Part shown: positions 21,122-28,692 of the stretch, in pieces
Numbering within the stretch: position 1 is the first letter of the stretch
Layout: the number at the start of each line of letters is the position of its first letter
Source: CAYHSR01 sp043821725
GTDB lineage: Bacteria > Patescibacteriota > Patescibacteriia > Magasanikbacterales > GWA2-37-8
Reading direction: 5' to 3'
Assembly (NCBI GenBank): GCA_043821725.1
Contig: JBDRCM010000025.1
Span: 1 to 32,137 of the forward strand
DNA length: 32,137 nt
Made by a program: the position numbers and the translations under genes
Notes under the pieces: generated by a model
Told to the model about the DNA's origin: nothing
What the model saw: only the letters and a program-made list of their open reading frames with translations
The model's database searches: none

Positions 21122-21172
21122 TTATTTCCTATCCAAAAAGGTTCCCGCTTCCTCCAATAACCCCGACTTAAC
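21122..21172 (-). pseudogene. Possible gene-end remnant (copy A)
   Basis: On the minus strand this reads VKSGLLEEAGTFLDRK followed by a stop. A related stretch at 22262-22321 reads ESGLWDKVATYLAKNNIIS and then stops. The similarity at protein level (SGL.....T.L) hints at decayed C-terminal ends of one gene family, or at a repeat with coding-like character. No longer ORF leads into either. Confidence 0.3.
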
Positions 21173-21178
21173 AGGAAA

Positions 21179-21212
21179 AAAAACCATTTTCATAAATAAA
21201 GAATGGTTTTCT
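21179..21212. terminator. Intrinsic terminator after the HTH-ATPase/DUF4325 unit
   Basis: AAAACCATT (21180-21188) and AATGGTTTT (21202-21210) form a perfect 9-bp stem, with A-tract before and T-tract after, able to work in both directions. Confidence 0.75.
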
Positions 21213-21287
21213 ATACTTGTAGATACATCTTGTTTCCTCCCTATTTTTGTGGTACGCTAAAAATATGATAAAATTAATTTTAAAAAT

Positions 21288-22235
21288 ATGGAAAATATTG
21301 AACAGTATAAAAATAATAAAGGCGGCAAAAACACAATTGGTGTTATTCTCGCCATAATTGGAACCTTAGTTGTAGTGGGTCTGGCCATTGTAATTTGGTT
21401 ATTGGTAACAGGCACTAAAGTAAAAGTTTCTGAACTTGATACGTCTTCGGCCACAAGCCCTACTAGTACGGTTCAGCCGTCGCAAACGTCTAATAAAAAA
21501 CAAGTTGAACTCAAAAGTGAAACAGAAGCAACGTCAGGGTCAGGGTCAGGGTCAGCGACAACGACAACGACAGAGACAAAAACAAAATATGATGACACAG
21601 ATAAAGATGGCTATACAAGCGAATCAGATTGTGATGATAATAATACCAACATCAATCCGGGCGCTAGCGAGACATGTGATGGTTTAGATAATAACTGTAA
21701 TAATCAAATTGATGAAGGTGGTAGCTTGTGTAGCGCGGTTAATGCCAACGCTACCTGTAACAGCGGAGTATGTGTCATCACATCCTGCAAATCAGGATAT
21801 GGTAACTGTGATTCAAATTATAATAATGGTTGCGAGGCTACTATGAACAGTACGAATCATTGTGGCAGTTGTGGAAATAAATGTAGTGCGCTCAATGCTA
21901 CGGCGACTTGTTCTGGCGATGCCTGTATCATTGCATCGTGTAAATATGGATATAAAGACTGCGACGCAAGTTATGGAAACGGCTGTGAAACAAAAACCAG
22001 TAATGATATAAATAATTGTGGCAGTTGTGGAAATAAATGTAGTGCAACCAAGGCGGTTACCGCCTGCAGTAGCGGAGTGTGTACCATATCATCGTGTTCA
22101 TCGGGATGGGGGAATTGTGACAACGAATTTAGTAATGGTTGTGAAACAAATATTTTTACTGATAGATATAATTGCGGTGTATGCGGAAAAAAATGTTTTA
22201 TGTGGACAACCTGCATAATGGGAGATTGCGGATAA
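21288..22235 (+). CDS. Membrane-anchored Cys-rich protein with MopE-type metal-binding motif
   Basis: A 315-residue protein. A cytoplasmic N-terminus precedes one membrane helix (about 17-41). A Ser/Thr linker follows, containing a (SG)n(T)n stretch encoded by GGGTCA and ACGACA microrepeats (about 21534-21571). Residues 102-144 form the calcium-binding motif DTDKDGYTSESDCDDNN and ETCDGLDNNCNNQIDEG, seen in MopE and myxobacterial surface proteins. Then come three Cys-rich repeats of about 52 residues (148-199, 200-251, 252-303) with the pattern CSA..A..TC..G.C.I.SC..GYG.CD....NGCE....NCGSCGNK. The cysteines imply oxidised folding outside the cell. It probably lies on the cell surface; a ligand cannot be named. 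It is a lone transcription unit between the two gene-end remnants. Confidence 0.8.
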   Translation: MENIEQYKNNKGGKNTIGVILAIIGTLVVVGLAIVIWLLVTGTKVKVSELDTSSATSPTSTVQPSQTSNKKQVELKSETEATSGSGSGSATTTTTETKTKYDDTDKDGYTSESDCDDNNTNINPGASETCDGLDNNCNNQIDEGGSLCSAVNANATCNSGVCVITSCKSGYGNCDSNYNNGCEATMNSTNHCGSCGNKCSALNATATCSGDACIIASCKYGYKDCDASYGNGCETKTSNDINNCGSCGNKCSATKAVTACSSGVCTISSCSSGWGNCDNEFSNGCETNIFTDRYNCGVCGKKCFMWTTCIMGDCG

Positions 22236-22261
22236 ATAATAAATAGAAATGATAGAGTAGA

Positions 22262-22321
22262 TTAAGAAATGATATTATTCTTAGCCAAATAGGTTGCCAC
22301 TTTATCCCATAACCCCGACTC
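22262..22321 (-). pseudogene. Possible gene-end remnant (copy B)
   Basis: Minus-strand reading ESGLWDKVATYLAKNNIIS then stop, related to copy A at 21122. Together the two copies flank the Cys-rich gene as direct repeats of about 50 bp at roughly 70-75 percent identity by eye. Confidence 0.3.
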
Positions 22322-22380
22322 AATTTACAAAATCATACTTAATAAGCAATGTGGAATTTTTATATTTTGAATAAATGCTG

Positions 22381-22407
22381 TATAATTAAATATACAAAAG
22401 GAGGAAA
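22381..22407 (+). promoter_or_regulatory. -10 element and strong Shine-Dalgarno of the small ORF
   Basis: TATAAT at 22381-22386 is followed by AAAAGGAGG (22396-22404), 3 nt before ATG. The Shine-Dalgarno is consensus, whereas I see none before rpoB, ftsK, recA, mgtC or the permease. A second one (GAGGAGG, 22453-22459) precedes a further ATG at 22467. Confidence 0.6.
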
Positions 22408-22563
22408 ATGAATGACAGACATCACCCCTATGTTCGAAAGGCGACCAAAAACGAGGAGGCAATAAAATGCCCGACACCACCCGCCCCGCAATCAAGGAGA
22501 TCCTTCCTTCTTCACTCCTGTTTATATATTCAAATTGGATATATGAGCAGAAAGCAGGATTAA
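22408..22563 (+). CDS. Putative 51-residue small protein or leader peptide
   Basis: The frame from ATG 22408 runs MNDRHHPYVRKATKNEEAIK and on to a stop at 22563, directly before an intrinsic terminator. The first half is basic; the second half has a short hydrophobic stretch (FLLHSCLYIQIGYM). Two alternative frames compete. ATG 22412 gives a 17-residue peptide ending at 22465. ATG 22467 gives up to 78 residues but runs through the terminator into a repeat. The segment is richer in G+C than its surroundings. I do not recognise any of these peptides. The promoter, Shine-Dalgarno, ORF and terminator layout fits a small gene or an attenuating leader of the downstream permease. Confidence 0.35.
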   Translation: MNDRHHPYVRKATKNEEAIKCPTPPAPQSRRSFLLHSCLYIQIGYMSRKQD

Positions 22564-22570
22564 AAATAAT

Positions 22571-22600
22571 AAAACCCGCCAGTCAAGGCGGGCTTTCTTT
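22571..22600 (+). terminator. Intrinsic terminator after the small ORF
   Basis: CCCGCC (22575-22580), loop AGTCAA and GGCGGG (22587-22592) followed by CTTTCTTT. A textbook hairpin with a T-rich tail. Confidence 0.85.
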
Positions 22601-22632
22601 ATCTAAAATTAACCAACACAACCATCAATTAA

Positions 22633-22685
22633 GGGTCTGTCGCCAAATGCGCTTTCGTAGCGAAATAGTATTCGGCGACAGACCC
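22633..22685. mobile_element. TIR element copy M2 (minimal 53-bp form)
   Basis: The ends GGGTCTGTCGCCAAAT and ATTCGGCGACAGACCC are joined by only about 20 nt, with a CGCTTTCGTAGCG mini-hairpin. It is flanked on both sides by ATTAA, consistent with a 5-bp target duplication. It is the same family as 13446 and 31893 with the core deleted. Confidence 0.75.
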
Positions 22686-22739
22686 ATTAATCCTGAGAAT
22701 TAGACAAGTGCTCACGGCAGTGCTAAACTAAGTATAAAT

Positions 22740-23681
22740 ATGCATCTACTATCAGATTATATTACATATAATATACTACAGCTTGGCAAAAATACTGTGC
22801 TGGCGAATACAGTTAATTTTTTTATTTACGATACCATTAAAATATTTCTTCTGTTAATAATTATAACGCATTTAATGAGCCTGATACGTCATTATTTGCC
22901 GATTACTAAGTTTAAACAATTTTTAATTAGTAAAAAGTTATACGGTTTAGATTATTTTGTGTCCGCTTTATTTGGTGCTGTAACACCTTTTTGTTCTTGT
23001 TCATCAATTCCTTTGTTTATTGGCTTTTTGCAAGCCAATATTCCTTTGGGGGTTGTATTTACATTTTTGATTACTTCGCCTTTAATTAATGAAATTGCCG
23101 TCACTTTGTTCTTTAGTTATTTTGGTTGGAAGATAACCTTGTCATATATAATAGCAGGCATGAGTATCGGTATGATTGGTGGATACATCATAGGCAAATT
23201 AGAGATGGAAAAGTATGTAATCAAATTAGAAGAAAAAAAATGTTGTTGTAAAAAAGGCAAGCCCGTTGTTGATAAGGCAATATTAAAGATAACTAAAGAA
23301 GCTTTTGGTATTATCCGCAACATTTGGCTATATATTATTATTGGTGTTTTGTTAGGTGCTGTCATCCATAATTATATACCGGTAGGATTTTTTGAAGAAT
23401 ATTTGCAGAAAGCTGGTATTTTAGCAGTGCCTTTAGCAGTCATTTTGGCCGTTCCAATGTACTCTAATGCCAGTGCGGTTGTACCGGTAATTCAAGCTTT
23501 AGTAGCCAAGGGTATCCCATTCGGAACTGCTTTTGCTTTTATGATGGCTGTTGTCGGTCTTTCTTTACCGGAAGCAATAATGTTAAAAAAAGTTTTAAAA
23601 CTCAAACTTCTGCTTTGGTTTTTTGCTTTGGTTACAGTTGGAATAGTTGCGATAGGCTTTATATTTAATTATATTTTTTAA
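22740..23681 (+). CDS. ArsP/DUF318-type permease
   Basis: A 313-residue protein with about eight membrane helices. The family signature PFCSCSSIPL (83-92, C85 and C87) is in a helix and FLITSPLINEIAV (109-121) follows, as in predicted permeases of the ArsP_1 (DUF318) group. Some of these export organoarsenicals; others may handle metals or have unknown substrates. A cytoplasmic loop holds three adjacent cysteines in EEKKCCCKKGKP (164-175), a possible soft-metal site. The second half (PMYSNASAVVPVIQALVAKG) is the repeat partner of the first. It starts without a Shine-Dalgarno, about 55 nt after element M2. No arsR or other ars gene is near. Confidence 0.82.
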   Translation: MHLLSDYITYNILQLGKNTVLANTVNFFIYDTIKIFLLLIIITHLMSLIRHYLPITKFKQFLISKKLYGLDYFVSALFGAVTPFCSCSSIPLFIGFLQANIPLGVVFTFLITSPLINEIAVTLFFSYFGWKITLSYIIAGMSIGMIGGYIIGKLEMEKYVIKLEEKKCCCKKGKPVVDKAILKITKEAFGIIRNIWLYIIIGVLLGAVIHNYIPVGFFEEYLQKAGILAVPLAVILAVPMYSNASAVVPVIQALVAKGIPFGTAFAFMMAVVGLSLPEAIMLKKVLKLKLLLWFFALVTVGIVAIGFIFNYIF

Positions 23682-23713
23682 GCGAGAAAAGCCAACCAAC
23701 TAACCATCTTAAT

Positions 23714-23766
23714 GGGTCTGCTATCAAATACGATTTCTGCTACAAATGATAAGTCATGGCGAAAAT
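23714..23766. mobile_element. TIR element fragment M3
   Basis: GGGTCTGCTATCAAATAC and GATTTCTGCTAC resemble the right end of element M1 read on the opposite strand, followed by AAATGATAAGTCATGGCG, which resembles the inner junction. The other end is missing. It lies between the convergent permease and capA-like genes. Confidence 0.5.
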
Positions 23767-23794
23767 CTCCTCACTCCTGCTTGTATAGAATAAA

Positions 23795-25561
23795 TCAGCT
23801 TGGAAAGTCAACTACAATATAATTTTTCCCGTTAATTCTTTCTATTTCAAGACCTGTAAAATTTCCATCAGCGCTTCTCCATTCGTTTGCAAATCCCCAT
23901 CTGTTCCATCTCCATACGGCAACATAATTCCCAATACATTCATAATTGCTTGAATAATCCCCTTCAATAACAACCAATTCATTCTTTCCGTCATTGTCAA
24001 TGTCAACAATTTTAAAATTACAGTTTGGAAATTCAAGATTTGAAGAGCCCCAAATGGTCTTTACTTTTCCATTCAAAAAATCAAGAACAAAAAAATGATT
24101 CTTAACGCTCATATCATTTTCTTTAACCCAAAACGGTTTTGACTCTCCAAAATTTCCTGCTTTCCATAAAGATAAATTAATATCCGAGATTCCATCGTTA
24201 TTAGAATCTGCGAGAACAAAATCATCTATCCACCAATCAGTTGATGACTGCCAGATTATTTTTGATTTTTCTTTTATTGTTAATTGGCCGCCCTCCAAAA
24301 TGTATACCTCTGGTATTGAATTGCTGTCTAAATCTGCTTTTTCTTCTTTGGTAAATAGAGAGTTGCCTGATTGGGTTTTTTCGTAAATTACAGCTCTGGA
24401 TCGGCTGTCAAATTCATTGTTTGCTTTATCCCAAGAAAAAACTACCTTGTCCGCATAAGGAAACTTCAATCTTTGTAAAATTTTTTTTGCTTCACTATCA
24501 TTGGCCATTCTTGGCTGGGCAAAATTCTCTATTACCACAGGCAAAAAAGAAATTTTGGTAATTCCATCTTTTGTAAAATATATCTTGGCTGTTAACGCAT
24601 CTTTTGTTTCTTGGGACCACATTTGATCAAAAATAAAATTGCCCAAACTGTAGAAAATGTATTTTCCTTTATATTTTTCCATTGTTTGAACTACATGAGG
24701 ATGATGGCCTATAACCAAATCTGCACCGGCATCAATCACTGCATGAGCAAAATTTGATTGTGAGTGATTGGGTTCGCCAATATATTCAGTTCCTGAATGC
24801 ATTGATACTATTACAAAATCAGAATTTTGTTTTGCTTCTTTTACGGCCTCCACCATCTGCACGCTTCTCATAAATGCAGTTCCGGCATGATTGTTTCCTG
24901 CTTCGTATGATGCAGGCACTACATCAGCGTCATTGTATGCAAGAAAAGCGAATTTTATTCCTTTTTTTTCAATGTAAACCGGGTGATTTGCTTGTTGTTC
25001 ATTCATTCCGGCACCAACATATTTTATACCTGCTTTATCAAGATAATCAAAAGTGTCTTTAAGGCCTTTTTCTCCAAAATTCATAGTATGGTTATTAGCC
25101 AACGATAAAACAGAAAATCCGGCCTCTTTTAATGCCTGTTGAGTTCCAGGATTTGACCTAAAAAGCATCTCAAGATAAGCAATTTCCCTGCCCTGAGTAA
25201 TCGGCGTTTCTAAATTCCCAAAAATCAAATCCGCACTTTTAAAATAATCTTTAATTTTATAAAAAGGATAATTAATATCATTTTCTTTTTTAACTGTTCT
25301 TTCAACCCCGCGCGAATATGATATATCTCCAACCGCAATTAAAGAAACTTCCCCTTTTATTTGAGAAAGTTTCTTTTTTTGCTCCAAAAAATTCAAAAAA
25401 TCATTATTATCCTTTGATTGACTGACATTGTCTGTCTTCTCAATGTATGGAGTTGCTTTCTGAAACCAAAAAAATAAATAAAAAATTCCAAAAATAACTA
25501 CGCTAAAACCGAGGGCAAAAAGTATGATTATTAATGTTTTTTTTCTTTGCGCTGATGTCAT
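23795..25561 (-). CDS. CapA-family (PGA_cap) protein with C-terminal VCBS/FG-GAP-like region
   Basis: A 588-residue protein anchored by one N-terminal helix (about 8-32). Residues about 72-330 form the CapA/PGA_cap metallophosphatase-like domain. It shows AVGDISYSRGV (D79), FGNLETPI (N116, E118), LANNHTMNFG (N156, N157, H158) and the later GADLVIGHHPHVVQ. In poly-gamma-glutamate producers CapA takes part in polymer synthesis or export. Here the role is likely at the envelope, but the substrate is unknown. The last ~180 residues include DLDSNSIPEVYILEG, DSNNDGISDINLSLW and DIDNDGKNELVVIEG, Asp-rich loops like VCBS/FG-GAP beta-propeller calcium sites. It overlaps the upstream DUF3160 gene by 4 nt (ATGA). 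Confidence 0.85.
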   Translation of the reverse strand: MTSAQRKKTLIIILFALGFSVVIFGIFYLFFWFQKATPYIEKTDNVSQSKDNNDFLNFLEQKKKLSQIKGEVSLIAVGDISYSRGVERTVKKENDINYPFYKIKDYFKSADLIFGNLETPITQGREIAYLEMLFRSNPGTQQALKEAGFSVLSLANNHTMNFGEKGLKDTFDYLDKAGIKYVGAGMNEQQANHPVYIEKKGIKFAFLAYNDADVVPASYEAGNNHAGTAFMRSVQMVEAVKEAKQNSDFVIVSMHSGTEYIGEPNHSQSNFAHAVIDAGADLVIGHHPHVVQTMEKYKGKYIFYSLGNFIFDQMWSQETKDALTAKIYFTKDGITKISFLPVVIENFAQPRMANDSEAKKILQRLKFPYADKVVFSWDKANNEFDSRSRAVIYEKTQSGNSLFTKEEKADLDSNSIPEVYILEGGQLTIKEKSKIIWQSSTDWWIDDFVLADSNNDGISDINLSLWKAGNFGESKPFWVKENDMSVKNHFFVLDFLNGKVKTIWGSSNLEFPNCNFKIVDIDNDGKNELVVIEGDYSSNYECIGNYVAVWRWNRWGFANEWRSADGNFTGLEIERINGKNYIVVDFPS

Positions 25562-27831
25562 TTTGCAACAAAAACATTAGTCCAAGATGGCAATATAGGG
25601 GGCTGGCCAGAGTCAAGCATTTCCCGCCATTTTTTGTCAGTTAATCTGTCAACTAACGGCCAAGTAAACTCATAATAGGAATAAACTCCGCCTTTGGCGA
25701 TCTTTAATTTACCTTCAATGGGAACCACAACATAGATGTCATAAATTTTGCCGGTGCCTTCTTCCAACACTTGGCCATTTGGATCAGTGGCAACATCAGC
25801 AACAATTGCCGATGGATTCTCATCCAGATAAGTCGACCAATTTGATGATTGATTAAATTGCGGTTCATCCTTGTTTATTTCAATCCAAAAATGCTCCAGC
25901 TGACCGCCATAGGAACGGATAAGTTCATATTCATTGTCGGTTAGCTTCTGATTATTCAATTCTTTCTCTGATATGGTTTTCAGCGACATGGCCAGCTGTT
26001 CCATTTTACTTAAATTATCTTTCATATTAGCAGTTAACAATCCGCGAATTTCCAATCCTTCCTGCGTCATTTTTAAAAGCGAGGCAAGGCGTGCATAAAC
26101 ATACGGATTGGGCTCAACATAGCCACGATCATCATTTTCTTTGGGATTACCACCGCCCATTTCCGCATAAACCTGCTTAGCATACAGTATTGTATCATGC
26201 TTTAATTCAGTCCAACTTCCCAAAAAAGTATTTAAATCTTTTCTTAACCACGCTGAACTTCTCATAAAGGTCGGGTAGCCGTCTTGCTTGGTCTCAAGAA
26301 GCGGGCGCAACTGATAAAGCCAACCCCAATACAAATTCTGCGTCCAATTCTTAACCGGCAATCCAACAAGATAGGCCTGCATTTTGGACATATTCTCAGA
26401 ATAGTTTTTATAATTTGTTTCTCCCATTTGCGTTAAAATATCAAGCGCTTCCTTTGAACCCATTGCTGATGGAATATCCAATCCTTTCGGCAACATACGT
26501 GGTGCTTTATCTGTTCCTACCTCGCGATAAATTAAGCGCTGAAAAATTGAAGCGTCAATTGTAAATCGCTGACCCATAAATCTAAAACCCTTGATTTCCT
26601 TTTCCCTGTCAGGTTGGATAGCCGGATTAAAAATCGGCATTGAATTTATTTGCGGCGGTTCAAGTGTTTTTGTGGCGTCAACAAAAGTATCAAATTTATT
26701 TTTCTCATTGGATACGGTATGATGCGTCGCACTCTCTCCATAGACCTGCTTAACCAAATCTCTGAATTGATAATATGTAATATCATCGCTCTTGCCGACA
26801 AAAAAATTAATCGGCTCATAAATCTTGTTCCAGCTTGCTTGATTGCTCTGACTATTTAAGGATAGCGTTATTAAAATCGCTGATTTTATCTCATCATCAT
26901 TTTTCAATCGGAAAGTTAATCTTCCATACCACATCATTGATTTGAAATATGCTTTAAGTTGCTCGGTTTTATCATAGTGGCCTCGCGGTATGTATTGAGA
27001 ATAATCTTCTTTAAGCGCTTCAAGCGATAAATTCCCTTGTGGCGTGTTATATGTTGTTCCACTTGACATGCCAATATTCATTACTGGAGATTCATAAATC
27101 CCCAGATGCGCGTCAATAAGCGCCAATTCTTTCTCAACTTCGTTTTTAACTATTGAAGGAACAGCAACAGATGAATCTAAAAGCTTGCTCCCAATCGCAA
27201 AAAAACCTACATTTCTTTTAGTGGCGTTTTCCCATTGTGTTCCTTCCAAACTGTTATACTGGCTCAATGCCTCTGAAAGCATGGCAGAGTTTAACTGTTT
27301 CAATTCTGCTGTGAGTTTTTCCTGTTCTAATTGCTTAAGTAAAAAATCAAACATCAAATGGTAATTGTGCAACATTGAATCAGTGGTAATAAAATTTGGA
27401 ATATATTTATATCGGTTGGATTCATATAGAGGAAAGAATTCGTTGTTATATCCCGGCGTAACAACAAAAGCGTTTTTAACAAGCAATTGTTTTGCTTCAG
27501 TGGAAAGATAAAAATCATTCACATTCGAAACATTGCTTAAATCCGCGCTAACCGAATAAGCTGAAATTTTTGGCGTCGTACTGACTTGAATTTCTTCATA
27601 TGTGGCGAAGTTGGAGGCAAAGGCCACAGCCGGCTTATATATAATTTGCGCGGTATTCTTTATTGCTTGTTGGCCTTTTTTTGTAACAACAAAATACACG
27701 GCAACCACCGCAAGAATAATTACCGCCAGAATTCCTAAAACAATTAAAAATTTGGTTTTCTTGGACTTTGATTTTACCTCAATTGGCTGAAAATTTTCCG
27801 GACTTAACTGGTTTAAATTTTGATTGTCCAT
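25558..27831 (-). CDS. DUF3160 surface protein
   Basis: A 757-residue protein. A cytoplasmic N-terminus of about 26 residues is followed by a single helix (27-49) and a large extracytoplasmic domain. The domain carries DUF3160-like features: NNEFFPLYESNRYKYIPNFI, TTDSMLHNYHLMFDFLL and YREVGTDKAPRMLPKGLDIP. The family is known from archaea and several bacterial lineages and has no firm biochemical role. Its overlap with the CapA-type gene says they are translated together and probably act together at the envelope. The start at 27831 gives a normal anchor; upstream is AT-rich with a weak AAAAGA only. Confidence 0.85.
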   Translation of the reverse strand: MDNQNLNQLSPENFQPIEVKSKSKKTKFLIVLGILAVIILAVVAVYFVVTKKGQQAIKNTAQIIYKPAVAFASNFATYEEIQVSTTPKISAYSVSADLSNVSNVNDFYLSTEAKQLLVKNAFVVTPGYNNEFFPLYESNRYKYIPNFITTDSMLHNYHLMFDFLLKQLEQEKLTAELKQLNSAMLSEALSQYNSLEGTQWENATKRNVGFFAIGSKLLDSSVAVPSIVKNEVEKELALIDAHLGIYESPVMNIGMSSGTTYNTPQGNLSLEALKEDYSQYIPRGHYDKTEQLKAYFKSMMWYGRLTFRLKNDDEIKSAILITLSLNSQSNQASWNKIYEPINFFVGKSDDITYYQFRDLVKQVYGESATHHTVSNEKNKFDTFVDATKTLEPPQINSMPIFNPAIQPDREKEIKGFRFMGQRFTIDASIFQRLIYREVGTDKAPRMLPKGLDIPSAMGSKEALDILTQMGETNYKNYSENMSKMQAYLVGLPVKNWTQNLYWGWLYQLRPLLETKQDGYPTFMRSSAWLRKDLNTFLGSWTELKHDTILYAKQVYAEMGGGNPKENDDRGYVEPNPYVYARLASLLKMTQEGLEIRGLLTANMKDNLSKMEQLAMSLKTISEKELNNQKLTDNEYELIRSYGGQLEHFWIEINKDEPQFNQSSNWSTYLDENPSAIVADVATDPNGQVLEEGTGKIYDIYVVVPIEGKLKIAKGGVYSYYEFTWPLVDRLTDKKWREMLDSGQPPILPSWTNVFVAK

Positions 27832-28015
27832 ATGTCTTTTTTAGTTAATAAACTTTTTCTTAATTGAATAACAAACTATATATTAAATTATGATAATTCC
27901 TCTGGATCTTGTTTTCTAATTTCTTCAACCGAACTATCTTAATTCATTGAACTCATGTAGAGTTATCCAACATAATACGCTATTACTAACGAAATGACAA
28001 ATGTTAAAAAATGTC

Positions 28016-28447
28016 TGTCATTCTGAATCCCGACCTAGTCGGGACTTATCCCGACCTAGTCGGGACTTATCCCGACCTAGTCGGGACTTATCCCGACCTA
28101 GTCGGGACTTATCCCGACCTAGTCGGGATGAAGAATCCCTTAAATAATTCACTTGAATTAATTTGAATAATCAGAGGGATCCCTTCATTTCATTCAGGGC
28201 AAGCTCTTCGGTCGCGGAGTTTATCCTCGAGCGTAGTGAAGGGCTCAGGATGACAGGTGAAAGGATCAGGATGACAGATAAGCTCTTCGCAAAGTTTACC
28301 ACTATGTCATTCTGAACGGAATGAATGAGCGTAGCGAATGAATGAAGTGAAGAATCCCTTAGATAACATGAGAGGGATCCTTCGCGGAGTTTATCCTCGA
28401 GCGTAGCGAAGGGCTCAGGATGACAGGTGAAAGGATCAGGATGACAT
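28016..28447. repeat. Cluster of interspersed TGTCATTCTGAA-type repeats
   Basis: Two units open with TGTCATTCTGAA (28016 and about 28306) and close with GAAGAATCCCTT. Each is followed by an opposing unit that ends in GGCTCAGGATGACA. The opposing units contain a 64-bp direct repeat (28213-28276 and 28383-28446) with one mismatch. Opposed units can fold together through GAAGAATCCCT/AGAGGGAT.CTTC. The minus-strand ORF over this block (28171-28482) is repeat translation, not a gene. The rest of the 27832-28692 gap holds nothing I can name apart from the terminator below. Confidence 0.75.
28029..28127. repeat. 21-bp tandem repeat of hairpin units
   Basis: Four exact 21-bp units and a 15-bp partial fifth: CCCGACCTAGTCGGGACTTAT, less its last six bases in the fifth. 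Each unit contains the hairpin CCCGAC-CTA-GTCGGG. The array sits inside the first interspersed repeat, between TGTCATTCTGAAT and ATGAAGAATCCCTT, where other copies have a different short spacer. Confidence 0.95.
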
Positions 28448-28613
28448 AATGCTAAACTCTGTATGAGTTCAATATATATCATATTATGGCTTATTGAGTA
28501 AATTTAAGCAAATTCTCTATTTTTACGAACCGATTTTGTTTTACTCGGCATGTGTTTGGAGTTCTCCGTATTTAGATTATTGTCTAATTTCAAAAGTGGT
28601 TTAGATAAACAAA

Positions 28614-28639
28614 ATAAAAAAACCGAATTTTGATTTCGG
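28614..28639 (-). terminator. Terminator of the antiporter unit
   Basis: On the minus strand CCGAA, ATCAAAA, TTCGG and seven T residues form a compact intrinsic terminator about 55 nt after the antiporter stop. A longer alternative stem with CCGATTT is also possible. Confidence 0.7.
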
Positions 28640-28692
28640 AATATTCAAATCGGCCTTTATTCCGCATTCGCTTGTATTATATCCCGCACCCC

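Noticed and set aside
22467..22703. 78-residue ORF behind the second Shine-Dalgarno
   Set aside because: It reads through a perfect terminator and element M2, so the full frame is not believable. The start itself may be real, as noted under the small ORF.
28029..28127. CRISPR array
   Set aside because: The 21-bp units are directly adjacent without spacers, so this is a simple tandem repeat; no cas genes are in the window.
28171..28482. Minus-strand 103-residue ORF with CHPEPFA-type peptide
   Set aside because: It lies wholly within interspersed repeats and repeats itself internally; it is translated repeat DNA.
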